Of a stretch of 64,000 bases of DNA, positions 1 through 8,837 are shown piece by piece (the stretch's first letter is position 1; each line of letters begins with the position of its first letter). The position numbers and the translations under genes are program-made. The stretch covers positions 1 to 64,000 of the forward strand of contig CAYTPI010000018.1 in assembly GCA_964439625.1 (NCBI GenBank), in the 5' to 3' direction. Source of the DNA: CAYTPI01 sp964439625. Lineage in GTDB: Bacteria > Chloroflexota > Anaerolineae > Aggregatilineales > UBA3940. The notes beneath the pieces were generated by a model, which did not search any database, had not been told where the DNA came from, and saw nothing but the letters and a program-made list of their open reading frames with translations.

Positions 1-465
1 AGTCAAAGGAGCAATGTAATGCGCAACACCAGACAACTTCTGCTGTACATGATGAACCGTATCTGTTCAGCAGGGTGACAAATGCGCTTCTTTAGGGTAA
101 ATTTAGGGTATGGATTACAGCACGTATCTGCTCCATCGCTGGCGACAGGTGTGCGAAGGGCATCTGGCACGCTCGGATTTCGATGCCGAAATGCCGCAAC
201 ACCGACACGATATTGAGCACTGGTTGCAACGTGGGGCAATGAACCAACCAACAACGCGGCGGAACGGATTCTGCGGCATGGTGTGATCTGGCGCAAGCTG
301 TGTTATGGTACGGATTCATCGGGAGGCAGTCGGTTTGCCGAGCGCATCCTGACGGTGTTGGCGACTTGCGGCCAGCAGAACCGCGATGTGTTCAGTTTTC
401 TGTACGAAAGCCTCACCGCACATCGTCATGGCCGCGATGCGCCGCTGTTGTTTGCTCCCCCTTGA
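1..465 (+). pseudogene. IS66-family transposase, C-terminal remnant
   Basis: The frame covering about 241-465 reads TNNAAERILRHGVIWRKL, then YGTDSSGGSRFAERILTVLATC and a tail DAPLLFAPP. This is the conserved C-terminal block of IS66 (TnpC) transposases, where TNNxAER carries the last catalytic Glu. Upstream, a different frame (about 122-240) reads like the preceding helical region (HRWRQVCEGHL...DIEHWLQRGA), so a frameshift near 240 separates the two pieces. No start codon or rest of the protein is present in the window, so it is truncated at the left edge and broken. I infer a dead insertion-sequence relic. Ends of the element cannot be seen. Confidence 0.8.
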
Positions 466-546
466 GCATTTGAGCGTTAATTTTAGCCCTGCTTACTCCC
501 TGAACGGATACACTCCGGTTAGCGGAAAGTAGAGTACAAAGTTGCT

Positions 547-1128
547 ATGAAAAAAACTGTTCTGCTTACTTTGCTCCTTCTAATTACTAACCTGACCCTT
601 GCCGCCTGTGGGGCTAGCGGCAGCACTAACGCTGACGAGCCCTCAGAGGCCGAACTGCCCACGCCCCTACCAGACATTCCACCGACTGACAATACAGACC
701 CCGGTGAACAAAGTGATGTTCCTGGTGCCAGTATCTTCGACACCTCCAATGAGCTTTCGCCAAATGAGCAAGTTGCAGAAGCGACGGGTGAAACTGTTTA
801 CAGCGGTTATACCTGCGTCATTAGCCCAGAAGGTTGCGCCTGCGAGCAGCCAATCATCGAACGCATTTCCTTCGACTTCCTTGACAATGGGACGTTGCTG
901 TACCAATTTGCGGGTGAAGGCTACGCTTCGCAGTGGAATATGGAGCGCGTGGCAGAAGACCACTGGAGCTACACCATTCCGATCTACAATGACACCGGCG
1001 GCTTTATCGGAGCGTTTACCGTCTTGATGATCATCAACGATGAAGGCTTTTCGTACACTTCTGGCGCAGACTACGTGGATGATGGGTTCGTCACCTGCCC
1101 AGATGTTGAGTACCGTCGTGTGAATTAG
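547..1128 (+). CDS. Putative lipoprotein, unknown function
   Basis: 193 residues. The first 20 form a typical lipoprotein signal: Lys-Lys, a hydrophobic stretch and the lipobox LAAC (Cys20), so the mature protein is probably lipid-anchored outside the cytoplasmic membrane. A Thr/Pro/Glu/Asp-rich linker (about 25-75) follows, then a compact domain with four cysteines (TCVISPEGCACEQ and VTCPDVEY) that could form two disulfides. The domain looks beta-rich and is not one I recognise. It sits between two mobile-element relics (IS66 upstream, reverse transcriptase downstream) but is itself intact. No operon partner is visible. Confidence 0.7.
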   Translation: MKKTVLLTLLLLITNLTLAACGASGSTNADEPSEAELPTPLPDIPPTDNTDPGEQSDVPGASIFDTSNELSPNEQVAEATGETVYSGYTCVISPEGCACEQPIIERISFDFLDNGTLLYQFAGEGYASQWNMERVAEDHWSYTIPIYNDTGGFIGAFTVLMIINDEGFSYTSGADYVDDGFVTCPDVEYRRVN

Positions 1129-1148
1129 CTCGACAGTGACTAATCCTA

Positions 1149-1615
1149 TTGAGCCATTCCCCCAGAGCCAATGGGATTACGCTTTCTCCGTACATCGACG
1201 AGGGTGACGATGTGGCTCCGCGGGCCGCAAGCTACGGTCTCGAAATAACCCGCGTCGGTGTGCGTGATGTTGTGCTGCTGGGGGTCGCTATTCGCGCTAT
1301 GCGGACGACATCGCCTTTAGTTTCCATCGCACACGCACCCGTCTGCCGTCAGATTTTGAGCAAGGGGTACGCTCAGTAATCTGTCAACATGGCTACCAAC
1401 TGCATCCGCACAAAGGCTGGTGTGTGCATCAGCGGCAGGATGAACCGACACTGACGGGCAGCACTTTGACGAAGGAGGGTGGTGTTCGCGTATCAGAGGA
1501 AGTGCGGCAGCAGATCGCACGCTTAAGGGCTTCAACTGCCCCGGATGCCCAGGCAAAGCTGGCAGGCTATGAGGGTTACTTGCAAATGATTGAGGGCCAG
1601 TGTTCAGCCACGTAA
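1149..1615 (+). pseudogene. Reverse transcriptase (RNA-directed DNA polymerase) C-terminal remnant
   Basis: From 1286 the frame reads RYSRYADDIAFSFHRTRTRLP, where YADD (1298-1309) is the catalytic box of reverse transcriptases. It continues with HGYQLHPHKGWCVHQRQDEPTLTGSTLTKEGGVRVSEEVRQQIARLRAS, which matches the order of the RT palm/thumb (domain 5-7: lysine of the K-motif, the TGL-type turn, then helical thumb), ending at TAA 1613-1615. An in-frame stop (1265-1267) cuts the frame just upstream, and recognisable upstream RT motifs are scrambled over frames between 1149 and 1285. So only the last third survives. Retron-like or stand-alone RT are both possible. I see no msr/msd-like stem-loop RNA or DGR repeat next to it. 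Confidence 0.65.
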
Positions 1616-1742
1616 ATATCATTGCCTGCCTGGGCCTGAAAATTCAGGCTACGAAGAAATAATTAATAATGTGGGGATTTATTCCCGTGCGCTGATATGC
1701 AAGCCTAATGCCCTGAGCATCTTTTTGTGGTCAAACGTGAGA

Positions 1743-3336
1743 CTACACCAGTGGAAACCAGACATTGACCAATGTGCCTTGATCAACCCCTGCGCTCTCA
1801 AGGCTGATGGTGCCGCCCAATTGCTGGATGATCTCACGGGTGATGGCAAGTGCTTAGGCCCGCCCCGCTAGAAGCGCTGCGGGCTGCGGCTTGCCCACGA
1901 TAAAAGCGCGAAAACAGATTCTGCTTGTCCTCGTCGGATAGCCCCATGCCGTTGTCGCGAATTTTCATCAGAACGCCGGGCATTCCTCTGTCGTTTGTCT
2001 GGTTGATGACCGTAATCCTGATCTCGCCGCTGCTTGGTGTATAGCGTACTGCGTTACCTACCAATGAGCGGATGGCCTTGTTAATCAAGTCAGCATTACC
2101 TTTGACCTCACAAAAATCAGCGTCACACCGAGTTATGATGCCGAGACTTTTGTGTGCGATCTCTTCCCGAAACATTGTGACAACTTCATCGATAGCATCT
2201 GTCAAGCAATTGAATTCGCTTGGGCTTGCCTGGTCATTATCACCTTGTTGTGCCAGCTTGGAGATGGCGATCACCTCTTTGACGATGGCTTCTAGCCGTT
2301 CAATTTCCTTGCCCATCACCTCTAAATACTGTTCTGCTTTGGTTGGTTGGGCTTTCAGAAGGTGATGGTACAGGCGAAAGTTGGCAATTGGCGTGTTTAA
2401 CTCGTGTGAGATGGTAGCGATTAGGCTGTCCTTCATGCGCTCAATATCCTTGAACACCGAAATATCGCGAATGCTGCATACAATGCCAGCAAGCTTATTT
2501 TTTTCTAAGACAGGGGCCAGGGCGATCTCCACGTCAAAAATGCTGCGATCATGGCGAACAGCACGCATTTCGACCCGCACCTGTGTTTGCTGTATGCTGG
2601 CTTCTTCAAACGCTTGTCGCATTCGCAGTACGTCACCCGGATAGATCAGCTCAGTGAGGGGTTTGTTGTAGTAGGTATCAAGTGGCGCACCAAACTGCTC
2701 TTTGAAAGCAATATTGGCAGTCATAATTTCCATTGAGGGGCGTGTAAAGATAATCGCATCGGGTGAACTATCAAGAATGGCAGCAGTGCGCTCTTGGACG
2801 TTGACCAAGTGTTGAATGCGGTCTGAGATCACATACTGTAGATTCTCGTTATGTTGGTTGAGGCTGCGCCTTGTCAATTCGGATGCAGTGATGTCTTCCA
2901 GCATGGCGAGCCGCCAACCGTTGGACAATGGGTCTAGCTGTGTTACCGTCAGCCGCAGCCAGAGGGTACTGCCATCTTTGGTCGGGATTTGCTTACTAAC
3001 CTGGTACGACTGCCGCTTCCCTTGGCATAGCTCGTCTAGCAGGCGGCTTTCATCCTTGTCAGCCTCTAAGTCAGAGACAAAGTCGGGCACTAGCGGGTTC
3101 AACAGGCAGCATTCCAGTAACGCCGCACAGGCAGCGTTGCACTGAATTGTATCCATTTCCGATGAAAGCACACACAGCCCAAGAGGAGTTTGATCGAAAA
3201 ACGTTCGATAAAACTCAGAGGGCAGCATTTGCCGCATTTGTGACGGACTAAAGAGCATATTGCTATTCAAGTGATTGACTGTTTGAGCATTTAATAAATT
3301 TAATACGATTTGAATATTGTAGCATAAGGCGTACAA
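1743..3336 (-). pseudogene. PAS-PAS sensor histidine kinase, frameshifted in the ATPase domain
   Basis: The open frame (1834-3336) holds two PAS-like sensor domains (roughly residues 40-150 and 185-295), a HisKA domain with SHELNTPIAN (phospho-acceptor His311) and a HATPase_c domain with the N box (AIRSLVGNAVRYT) and G1 box (DNGMGL). At the G2 box the frame turns from SSGAG into LSTCHHP and stops. One base out of frame the expected end continues (LAITREIIQQLGG ... GTLVNVWFPLV, stop at 1743-1745). A single extra base near 1850-1858 therefore explains the break; the remaining 35 codons are otherwise perfect. It may be a real recent mutation or a sequence error. Start is uncertain; ATG at 3256-3258 (residue 27) is an alternative. 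No transmembrane segment, so probably cytoplasmic. Confidence 0.85.
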
Positions 3337-3402
3337 AATTGCCCAATTCTGTGCGCCTTATGCTCACTGATCTTGTGGTCTACTGGCAGGCTGCTGCGAT
3401 TG

Positions 3403-6222
3403 TTACTTGGGGTTGCGACTCAAATTATACGCCTTGAATAATTCAATAGCAATTGCAACCAGCACACTAATCCCAACGCAGATGCCAAGTTGTTCAACCG
3501 TCAAAGGCGCCGTGTCGAACCAGTCATTAAAGAGCGGCACGTAAATCATGATGAACTGTAGGGCGATGGTACCCAACACCGATGCTATCAGGGCTTTGTT
3601 CTCCAGCGTCCCCTTGTTGAAGATAAACTCATGCTTGGAGCGCACCGACAGCGCGTGCCCCATCTGCGTGAGGATCAATGTGGTGAACACCATGGTGCTC
3701 CAAACGGCTGGGTCGTTGACGCGTAAGTCCGCAAACCCTACCGAGACGCCAAAGCCCGCCGCAAAGATCAGCGCGCCGACGAACAATAGATGCTGCCACA
3801 TGCCGTCCGCAAAGACGCTTGCACCCGGTTGGTACGGTGGGCGTTTCATGGCATCTTCCTCACCCTTTTCGACTGCCAATGCCAGCGCAGGCAGCCCATC
3901 GGTCACAAGGTTCATATAGAGGATTTGTAGGGTGCTCAAAGGCAGTGGCAGTACCAGCGCCTGGGTGCCCAGCAGCACGAAGACTTCACCGGTGTTACTG
4001 CCTAGGATGTACTTAATGAACTTGCGCACGTTATCGTAGATGGTACGGCCCTCTTCGGCGGCCTCTACGATGGTGGTGAAGTTGTCGTCAAGCAGGACCA
4101 TATCAGAGGCTTCTTTCGAGACATCGGTCCCTGTGATGCCCATCGCAACGCCGATATCGGCTCGGCGTAGGGCCGGGGCATCGTTGACTCCGTCGCCCGT
4201 CATGGCAACAATCTGGTTGGTGTTCTTCAGCGCTTCAACAATGCGCAGCTTGTGCTCCGGTGAGACACGGGCGTAGACATCAACATCACCGACGGCATTT
4301 TGAAGTTCTTCGCTGCTCATCTTACTCAACTCGACTCCAGTTAAGACAGTGTCGTTACGAGTCATGCCGAGGTCTTTGGCGATGTAAAGGGCCGTGAGCG
4401 GATGATCACCAGTGATCATCACCGGGCGGATGCCCGCGCCTTTGCTGACTGCCACCGCATCTTTGACTTCGCGCCGAGGCGGGTCAATTAAGCCCAGCAT
4501 GCCAACGAAGATCAGGTTCTGTTCAAACGCTTTTTCATCTTCGGGCAAAGTTTCCAGTGTGCGGTAGGCCAGCCCAAGGACGCGTAAGCCATCTTTTGCG
4601 AGGTTATTGTTGGTCGCCATGACCCGCTCTTTGAGTTCATCCGTAAGTGGCTCGGTGCCACCTTCGACCCAGACCCGATCACAGACTGCTAACAGGCTAT
4701 CGACGGCCCCCTTGGTAAAGACGACGTAGTTGTCATCGCGAGGTGTATCGACCAAAGCGCCGAACTCATCGGTGCCATCTAATTGATGCACGGTGCTCAT
4801 GCGCTTACGGTCGGACTCAAACGGTACCTCGGCAATCCGTGGGTGGCGTTCATCCAGTTCTTGCTTCCACAGGCCGAAGTGGGCGGCAGCGATGATCAAG
4901 GCCCCTTCAGTTGGATCACCGATGGCCCGGTAGCCCTTCCCGTTTTCAGTTTCTTGCAACACCGCATCAGACGCCAACGCACTGCCAACCAGCAGCACAG
5001 TTTCGTTGGGCGTTTTGACTTCAAGGCCCTTGTCGGCTTTACTGAGAAGAGTATGACGACCCTCTTCGGTCAGTTCGATCACATCCCGCGTGACACCTGC
5101 GACGTCAATCACTTTGACCGTCATTTTGTTTTCGGTGAGGGTGCCGGTTTTATCCGAGCAGATCACTGTCACTGAGCCGAGCGTCTCGACGGCTGGCAGT
5201 TTTCTAATTAAGGCACGCCGTTTGAGCATCCGCTGGGCGCCAAGTGCCAGCGCAATCGTCACGACGGCTGGCAGGCCCTCTGGCACGACGGCTACGGCAA
5301 TCGCAACGGCTGCCACGGCTAGGTCAGCGATGTTGGGGTCGGGGCGTAGTAAACCGAGAATGAACGAAATCGCGATGATCGCCAGCGCCAGATACAACAG
5401 CGCTTTACCAACCTCCGCCAAGCGTTGTTGCAGCGGGGTAGGGTCATCATCGACGCTTGAGATGAGCGTGGCAATGCGTCCTAGTTGGGTCTTCATGCCG
5501 GTGTTCACCACGACGGCTTCACCGCGCCCGTAAGAGATAGAGGTGCCCATGTAGAGCATATTTGTCCGATCACCAACGGGGATGTTCTCCGCATGTAGTG
5601 GTTTTGTTTTCTTAGAAACGGGCAGCGACTCACCGGTGAGCGAGGCCTCAAGTACCTGTAAACTACCAGAATCGATCACGCGACCATCAGCCGGAACAAT
5701 GCTGCCCGCCTCGACCAGCATAATATCACCGGGGACTAAGGTCTCCGGCGGGACATCCTCGACGCGCCCATTGCGGCGCACGCGCACGGAGGGTGAGGCC
5801 ATCTTCTTCAGGGCGTTGATCGCTTGTTCGGCGCGGTACTCTTGTGAAAAACCAAGAACAGCGTTCAGCACGACAATCGCTGTAATCGCGATGGTGCTGT
5901 CCCACTTACCTAGGAAGCCTGAGATCACAGCGGCACCAATCAATAAGAAGATCAGTGGGTCAGCAAGCTGTTCCCAGATGATTAGCAGCGGGTTCTTGGT
6001 ACCTTTATCAACAAGTTCGTTTGGCCCGTATTGCAGCGCCCGCGCTTGGACTTCTGCATCTACTAGGCCTTGCTCTGCCGTCACGTTGAGCGAGTCTAAA
6101 ACGGCATTAGCCTCACGAGAGTACCAGCTAATTTCATCTTGTTCGGGAGTTTTCTGTAGGTGTTTATCGGTCGGTGGAGCCAATACTTCAGTTGGCTTGG
6201 TGGTCACGTCAGTTTCTGCCAT
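3403..6222 (-). CDS. P2A-type cation-transporting (calcium-like) P-type ATPase
   Basis: 939 residues, full length for the SERCA/PMR1-like family that exports Ca2+ (or related divalent cations) from the cytoplasm with ATP. Visible in order: N-terminal cation-ATPase domain, M1-M2 around residues 78-130, actuator motif LTGES (196-199), M4 signature VPEGLP (about 313-318), phosphorylation site SDKTGTLTEN (Asp357), nucleotide-binding domain with FTKGA, hinge MTGDGVNDAPALRRADIG, and a C-terminal block of six membrane helices containing NLVTDGLPALALAVEKG. Single gene with its own upstream gap. Ca2+ is the best guess from PEGLP in M4, but Mn2+ or Na+ subtypes cannot be excluded by eye. Confidence 0.95.
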   Translation of the reverse strand: MAETDVTTKPTEVLAPPTDKHLQKTPEQDEISWYSREANAVLDSLNVTAEQGLVDAEVQARALQYGPNELVDKGTKNPLLIIWEQLADPLIFLLIGAAVISGFLGKWDSTIAITAIVVLNAVLGFSQEYRAEQAINALKKMASPSVRVRRNGRVEDVPPETLVPGDIMLVEAGSIVPADGRVIDSGSLQVLEASLTGESLPVSKKTKPLHAENIPVGDRTNMLYMGTSISYGRGEAVVVNTGMKTQLGRIATLISSVDDDPTPLQQRLAEVGKALLYLALAIIAISFILGLLRPDPNIADLAVAAVAIAVAVVPEGLPAVVTIALALGAQRMLKRRALIRKLPAVETLGSVTVICSDKTGTLTENKMTVKVIDVAGVTRDVIELTEEGRHTLLSKADKGLEVKTPNETVLLVGSALASDAVLQETENGKGYRAIGDPTEGALIIAAAHFGLWKQELDERHPRIAEVPFESDRKRMSTVHQLDGTDEFGALVDTPRDDNYVVFTKGAVDSLLAVCDRVWVEGGTEPLTDELKERVMATNNNLAKDGLRVLGLAYRTLETLPEDEKAFEQNLIFVGMLGLIDPPRREVKDAVAVSKGAGIRPVMITGDHPLTALYIAKDLGMTRNDTVLTGVELSKMSSEELQNAVGDVDVYARVSPEHKLRIVEALKNTNQIVAMTGDGVNDAPALRRADIGVAMGITGTDVSKEASDMVLLDDNFTTIVEAAEEGRTIYDNVRKFIKYILGSNTGEVFVLLGTQALVLPLPLSTLQILYMNLVTDGLPALALAVEKGEEDAMKRPPYQPGASVFADGMWQHLLFVGALIFAAGFGVSVGFADLRVNDPAVWSTMVFTTLILTQMGHALSVRSKHEFIFNKGTLENKALIASVLGTIALQFIMIYVPLFNDWFDTAPLTVEQLGICVGISVLVAIAIELFKAYNLSRNPK

Positions 6223-6380
6223 TAGAATGCTTCCTCGTCAGTAGCGGCTTTTCCAGCCACAAAATTATTAGTATAAAAATATTCCAACAAAACGCTCAAA
6301 AAAAAACTAAAACATTCTAGAGTGTAATCACTGTTGGGCAAGTTTGCATCATCATTGTGGCACAAAGACAGATGTAAATA

Positions 6381-6842
6381 CTATTCTCCGATTGTTTCGA
6401 AGACCGTTAACCAGTCGGATGGGGTGGCAGGCAGCTTACCCGATTGTGCTATGCCAAGGAACGTTTTAACGCGCTGATCAACTTCAGAGGTCATAATCTT
6501 TGAGCAATACGCATTGACGCCGTTTGCGCGTGCTTCTTTGTGGCGACCAGGGTCGTTAAACGCTGACATCATGACGACGACTGTGTCGGTCTGCCCTTTT
6601 TGCCGGGCCACGCGGGCCACTTCTGGGCCATTCATGCCGGGCATGTCGAAGTCAAGCAGCAGCAGATCAATGCTGGGGAAGTTGCCACGCAGCAGTGATG
6701 CCATGAACGACTGTCCACTGCGAAAGGTCGTCATGGTGAGCTCGAGGTCAAAGTCGTCAGACATTAGGTCGAGATAGTCAGACATAGTCTGTAGAATGTC
6801 TGCGTTATCGTCCACCATGACAATGTGTCGTTTTTGTGCCAA
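6381..6842 (-). CDS. Single-domain response regulator (CheY-like receiver)
   Basis: The receiver core is complete: acidic pair in VMVDDNADI, phospho-acceptor Asp in LLLLDFDMPGMNGPEV, the switch Ser/Thr region VVVMMSAF and the conserved Lys in AYCSKI. No output domain follows, so it should act through protein contacts (partner kinase or hub). The longer open frame starts at 7022 but its first 60 residues do not look like protein and overlap the divergent gene at 6984. I place the start at TTG 6840-6842, preceded by AGAGG at a suitable distance, giving 153 residues. No kinase is adjacent; the nearest is the broken kinase at 1.7-3.3 kb. Confidence 0.85.
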   Translation of the reverse strand: MAQKRHIVMVDDNADILQTMSDYLDLMSDDFDLELTMTTFRSGQSFMASLLRGNFPSIDLLLLDFDMPGMNGPEVARVARQKGQTDTVVVMMSAFNDPGRHKEARANGVNAYCSKIMTSEVDQRVKTFLGIAQSGKLPATPSDWLTVFETIGE

Positions 6843-6983
6843 GCTGAGTGCCTCTATTATAGAAATGGTATGATGACATGTACTGTAAATGTGGATTGCC
6901 CGCACTGCAATCTGAGTTTCTCTCTGGAAGAAAATTGAAAGGTTTTTGCTAATGGTACGCCGAACCCAAAAGCAGGTGCCGCT

Positions 6984-7679
6984 GTGAACGGCATCGGCAC
7001 ATTGACGGAGAAATCGCTGCATGCTGCCCTAAAGCAGTATCTAGCCCAGCCCGGTGATCGGTTCGAGGTGCGTTGTGAGGGCTACGTGATTGACATCATG
7101 CGTGGGCAAAGCGAGAACGGGTTGGAACTGATTGAAATCCAAACGCGCAGCTTTAGCGCGCTCAAAAAGAAATTGGCTAACTTGCTGGCGGAAGAATACA
7201 CCGTAAGGCTGGTGCACCCAATCGCTGCAAAAAAGTGGATCTGCCGTTTAGGTCAAGATGGTGATATCGTCTCGCGCAGAAAATCACCCAAGAAGGGCAC
7301 TAGCCTACAGCTCTTTGGTGAACTGGTCTATATTCCCCACCTCCTGCCTGATGAGCGTTTCTCCGTGGAAGTACTGCTGACCCACGAAGAGGAGATTCGC
7401 ATCAATGATGGCGCGGGCAGTTGGCGGCGTCAAGGTTGGAGCATCTATGATAGGCGCTTGCTCGAAGTCATTGAGCGCCAACGCTTTGACAAACCGACCG
7501 ACTTGCTGGCACTGCTTCCGGAAGACCTTCCTGAGCAGTTCACCACACGCCACATTGCCACTGGATCAGGCCAACGGCTGCGCATTGCCCAGCAAATGGC
7601 TTATGTTCTACGCAACTTGAGCCTGATCGAACAAGCCGGGAAGCAAGGCAATGCCTACCTCTATGAACGAGTTCATTAG
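6984..7679 (+). CDS. Unknown protein with a PD-(D/E)XK-like N-terminal half and winged-helix-like C-terminal half
   Basis: 231 residues, soluble, no signal. The N-terminal 75 residues read: helix LTEKSLHAALKQYL, then FEVRCEGYVIDIMRG, then LELIEIQTRSFSALKKKLANLL. This pattern (helix, strand ending in Asp, strand ending in E-I-Q, helix with basic residues) resembles the core of PD-(D/E)XK nucleases with Gln in place of the catalytic Lys, as in some Mrr/VRR-like families. The rest (GWSIYDRRLLEVIERQRFDKPTDLLALLP ... LRIAQQMAYVLRNLSLIEQAGKQGNAYLYERV) looks like a winged-helix region predicting DNA binding. This is inference from pattern only. It is divergent from the response regulator at 6842. 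Confidence 0.55.
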   Translation: MNGIGTLTEKSLHAALKQYLAQPGDRFEVRCEGYVIDIMRGQSENGLELIEIQTRSFSALKKKLANLLAEEYTVRLVHPIAAKKWICRLGQDGDIVSRRKSPKKGTSLQLFGELVYIPHLLPDERFSVEVLLTHEEEIRINDGAGSWRRQGWSIYDRRLLEVIERQRFDKPTDLLALLPEDLPEQFTTRHIATGSGQRLRIAQQMAYVLRNLSLIEQAGKQGNAYLYERVH

Positions 7680-7757
7680 CCTAACACCCCTGGCGGCATC
7701 CGATGTGTTATACTCGTAATGGTAGATGTACATTTCTTTAACTAAAGGAATACGCAT

Positions 7758-7985
7758 ATGGCTAAAAAAATTGGCGTAACTACATACTATTCAACCTCAG
7801 AAGTTGCCGAGAAAATTAACGTCACACAGGAAACCGTTGCCAGTTGGTGTCGTAAAGTTTCAGAAGAAAATCGAAACGGTTGGCGCGGATTGGAAGAGGG
7901 TCGTAATTTCCGCCAGATAAACAAGCGTTGGTATCTGACGGAAAAATGGTTAGAAAATTACTTACAAGGGCGCTTCTCGAGCTAA
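7758..7985 (+). CDS. Small helix-turn-helix DNA-binding protein (MerR/excisionase-like)
   Basis: 75 residues. YSTSEVAEKINVTQETVASWCRK is a clear MerR/HTH_17-type helix-turn-helix: sensing helix, turn at the NVTQ segment, recognition helix ETVASWCRK. GRNFRQINKRWYLTEKWLENYLQG then matches the wing and last helix of excisionase-like proteins. The start ATG at 7758 is preceded by an AAAGGAA sequence at about 8 bases. It is short, stands alone and ends 100 bases before the GNAT gene. It might be a transcription regulator or a relic of a mobile element's excisionase; no integrase is nearby, so the former is more likely. Confidence 0.7.
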   Translation: MAKKIGVTTYYSTSEVAEKINVTQETVASWCRKVSEENRNGWRGLEEGRNFRQINKRWYLTEKWLENYLQGRFSS

Positions 7986-8084
7986 TGACAAAGAAAATAC
8001 GTCAGTGATTTTTGCCTCTGCTTAGCGCGCCATTATAATCGGCAGCGTAAGATTACTTCACTTCACCAAGCAAGCGATACGTGC

Positions 8085-8837
8085 ATGACGACTGCTTCGA
8101 CGCCCGCGACGCTCAATGATATGCGCAGCACGGCCCGCAAACTGTTGAATGAGTTCGATGCGGCAGACGGTCTGGCGACCTATTACACGTTGTACCATGA
8201 TCCAAACAGAACCCAGATTTGGCTGCACCATACCGATGGTGAAGCGGATGGGTTCTTGGTGCGCTGCCAAACCGGCATGGACCTCTTTCGCCCCATTGTA
8301 ACGCTGCGTGTGCGCGGACAAGCGCCCGTTGAACCGCTGCTGCGGGCTGCCCTCGAACCGAACCGCCCTTACATCATTGTCTTTCCGAATAATATGGCAA
8401 AACGGATCGATCCATTTGTGAAGCTGCACGGCATGGCAACTAACCTGTTGATGCGCTTTGACCCGTCCTTGTTTCAACCAGAGGTGAGCGTGTTGGTCGA
8501 GCCGACCACCAGCCCCGATGGACACCCGCGAATGGAAATTAAGCGTGGGGATGAAGTTGTGGCAGCGGCAGGCGTTAACTGGGCCTCACCAGAGTTTGCT
8601 GAGGTATTCGTCACGGTGCAGGATGAAGACCGTATGCGTGGGCTGGGGCGCACGGTGCTCAATGCGCTCGTCGAAGCACTGTTGAAGAAGCGGGTCACAC
8701 CGCTTTACGTCGTCAACCATACCAATATGGCCTCGCGCAAGCTGGCGGCGAAAGTCGGCTTTGTAGATACAGGGGCCCGTGAGATCAGCGCCCAAGCCAC
8801 GATTATCCCCCCAACACGGCGCGTCATCGGACAATAA
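8085..8837 (+). CDS. GNAT-family N-acetyltransferase
   Basis: 250 residues. The C-terminal half has the GNAT acetyl-CoA binding signature: VFVTVQDEDRMRGLGRTVLNALVEALLKKRVTPLY, i.e. strand 4 then the R-x-x-G-x-G/R pyrophosphate loop, then VNHTNMASRKLAAKVGFVDTG, the usual final segment with Asn and the GF turn. The N-terminal half may be a degenerate GNAT or substrate-binding part. The acylated substrate cannot be told. Its stop codon overlaps the start of the GH1 gene (TAATG at 8835-8839), so the two are translated together and may serve the same pathway. Confidence 0.8.
   Translation: MTTASTPATLNDMRSTARKLLNEFDAADGLATYYTLYHDPNRTQIWLHHTDGEADGFLVRCQTGMDLFRPIVTLRVRGQAPVEPLLRAALEPNRPYIIVFPNNMAKRIDPFVKLHGMATNLLMRFDPSLFQPEVSVLVEPTTSPDGHPRMEIKRGDEVVAAAGVNWASPEFAEVFVTVQDEDRMRGLGRTVLNALVEALLKKRVTPLYVVNHTNMASRKLAAKVGFVDTGAREISAQATIIPPTRRVIGQ

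Noticed and set aside
3..319. Two minus-strand frames at the left edge
   Set aside because: They run across the IS66 remnant and show no protein-like features.
5582..6244. 220-residue frame on the plus strand over the P-type ATPase
   Set aside because: Shadow with Ser/Thr-rich composition; the minus strand codes the ATPase N-terminus.
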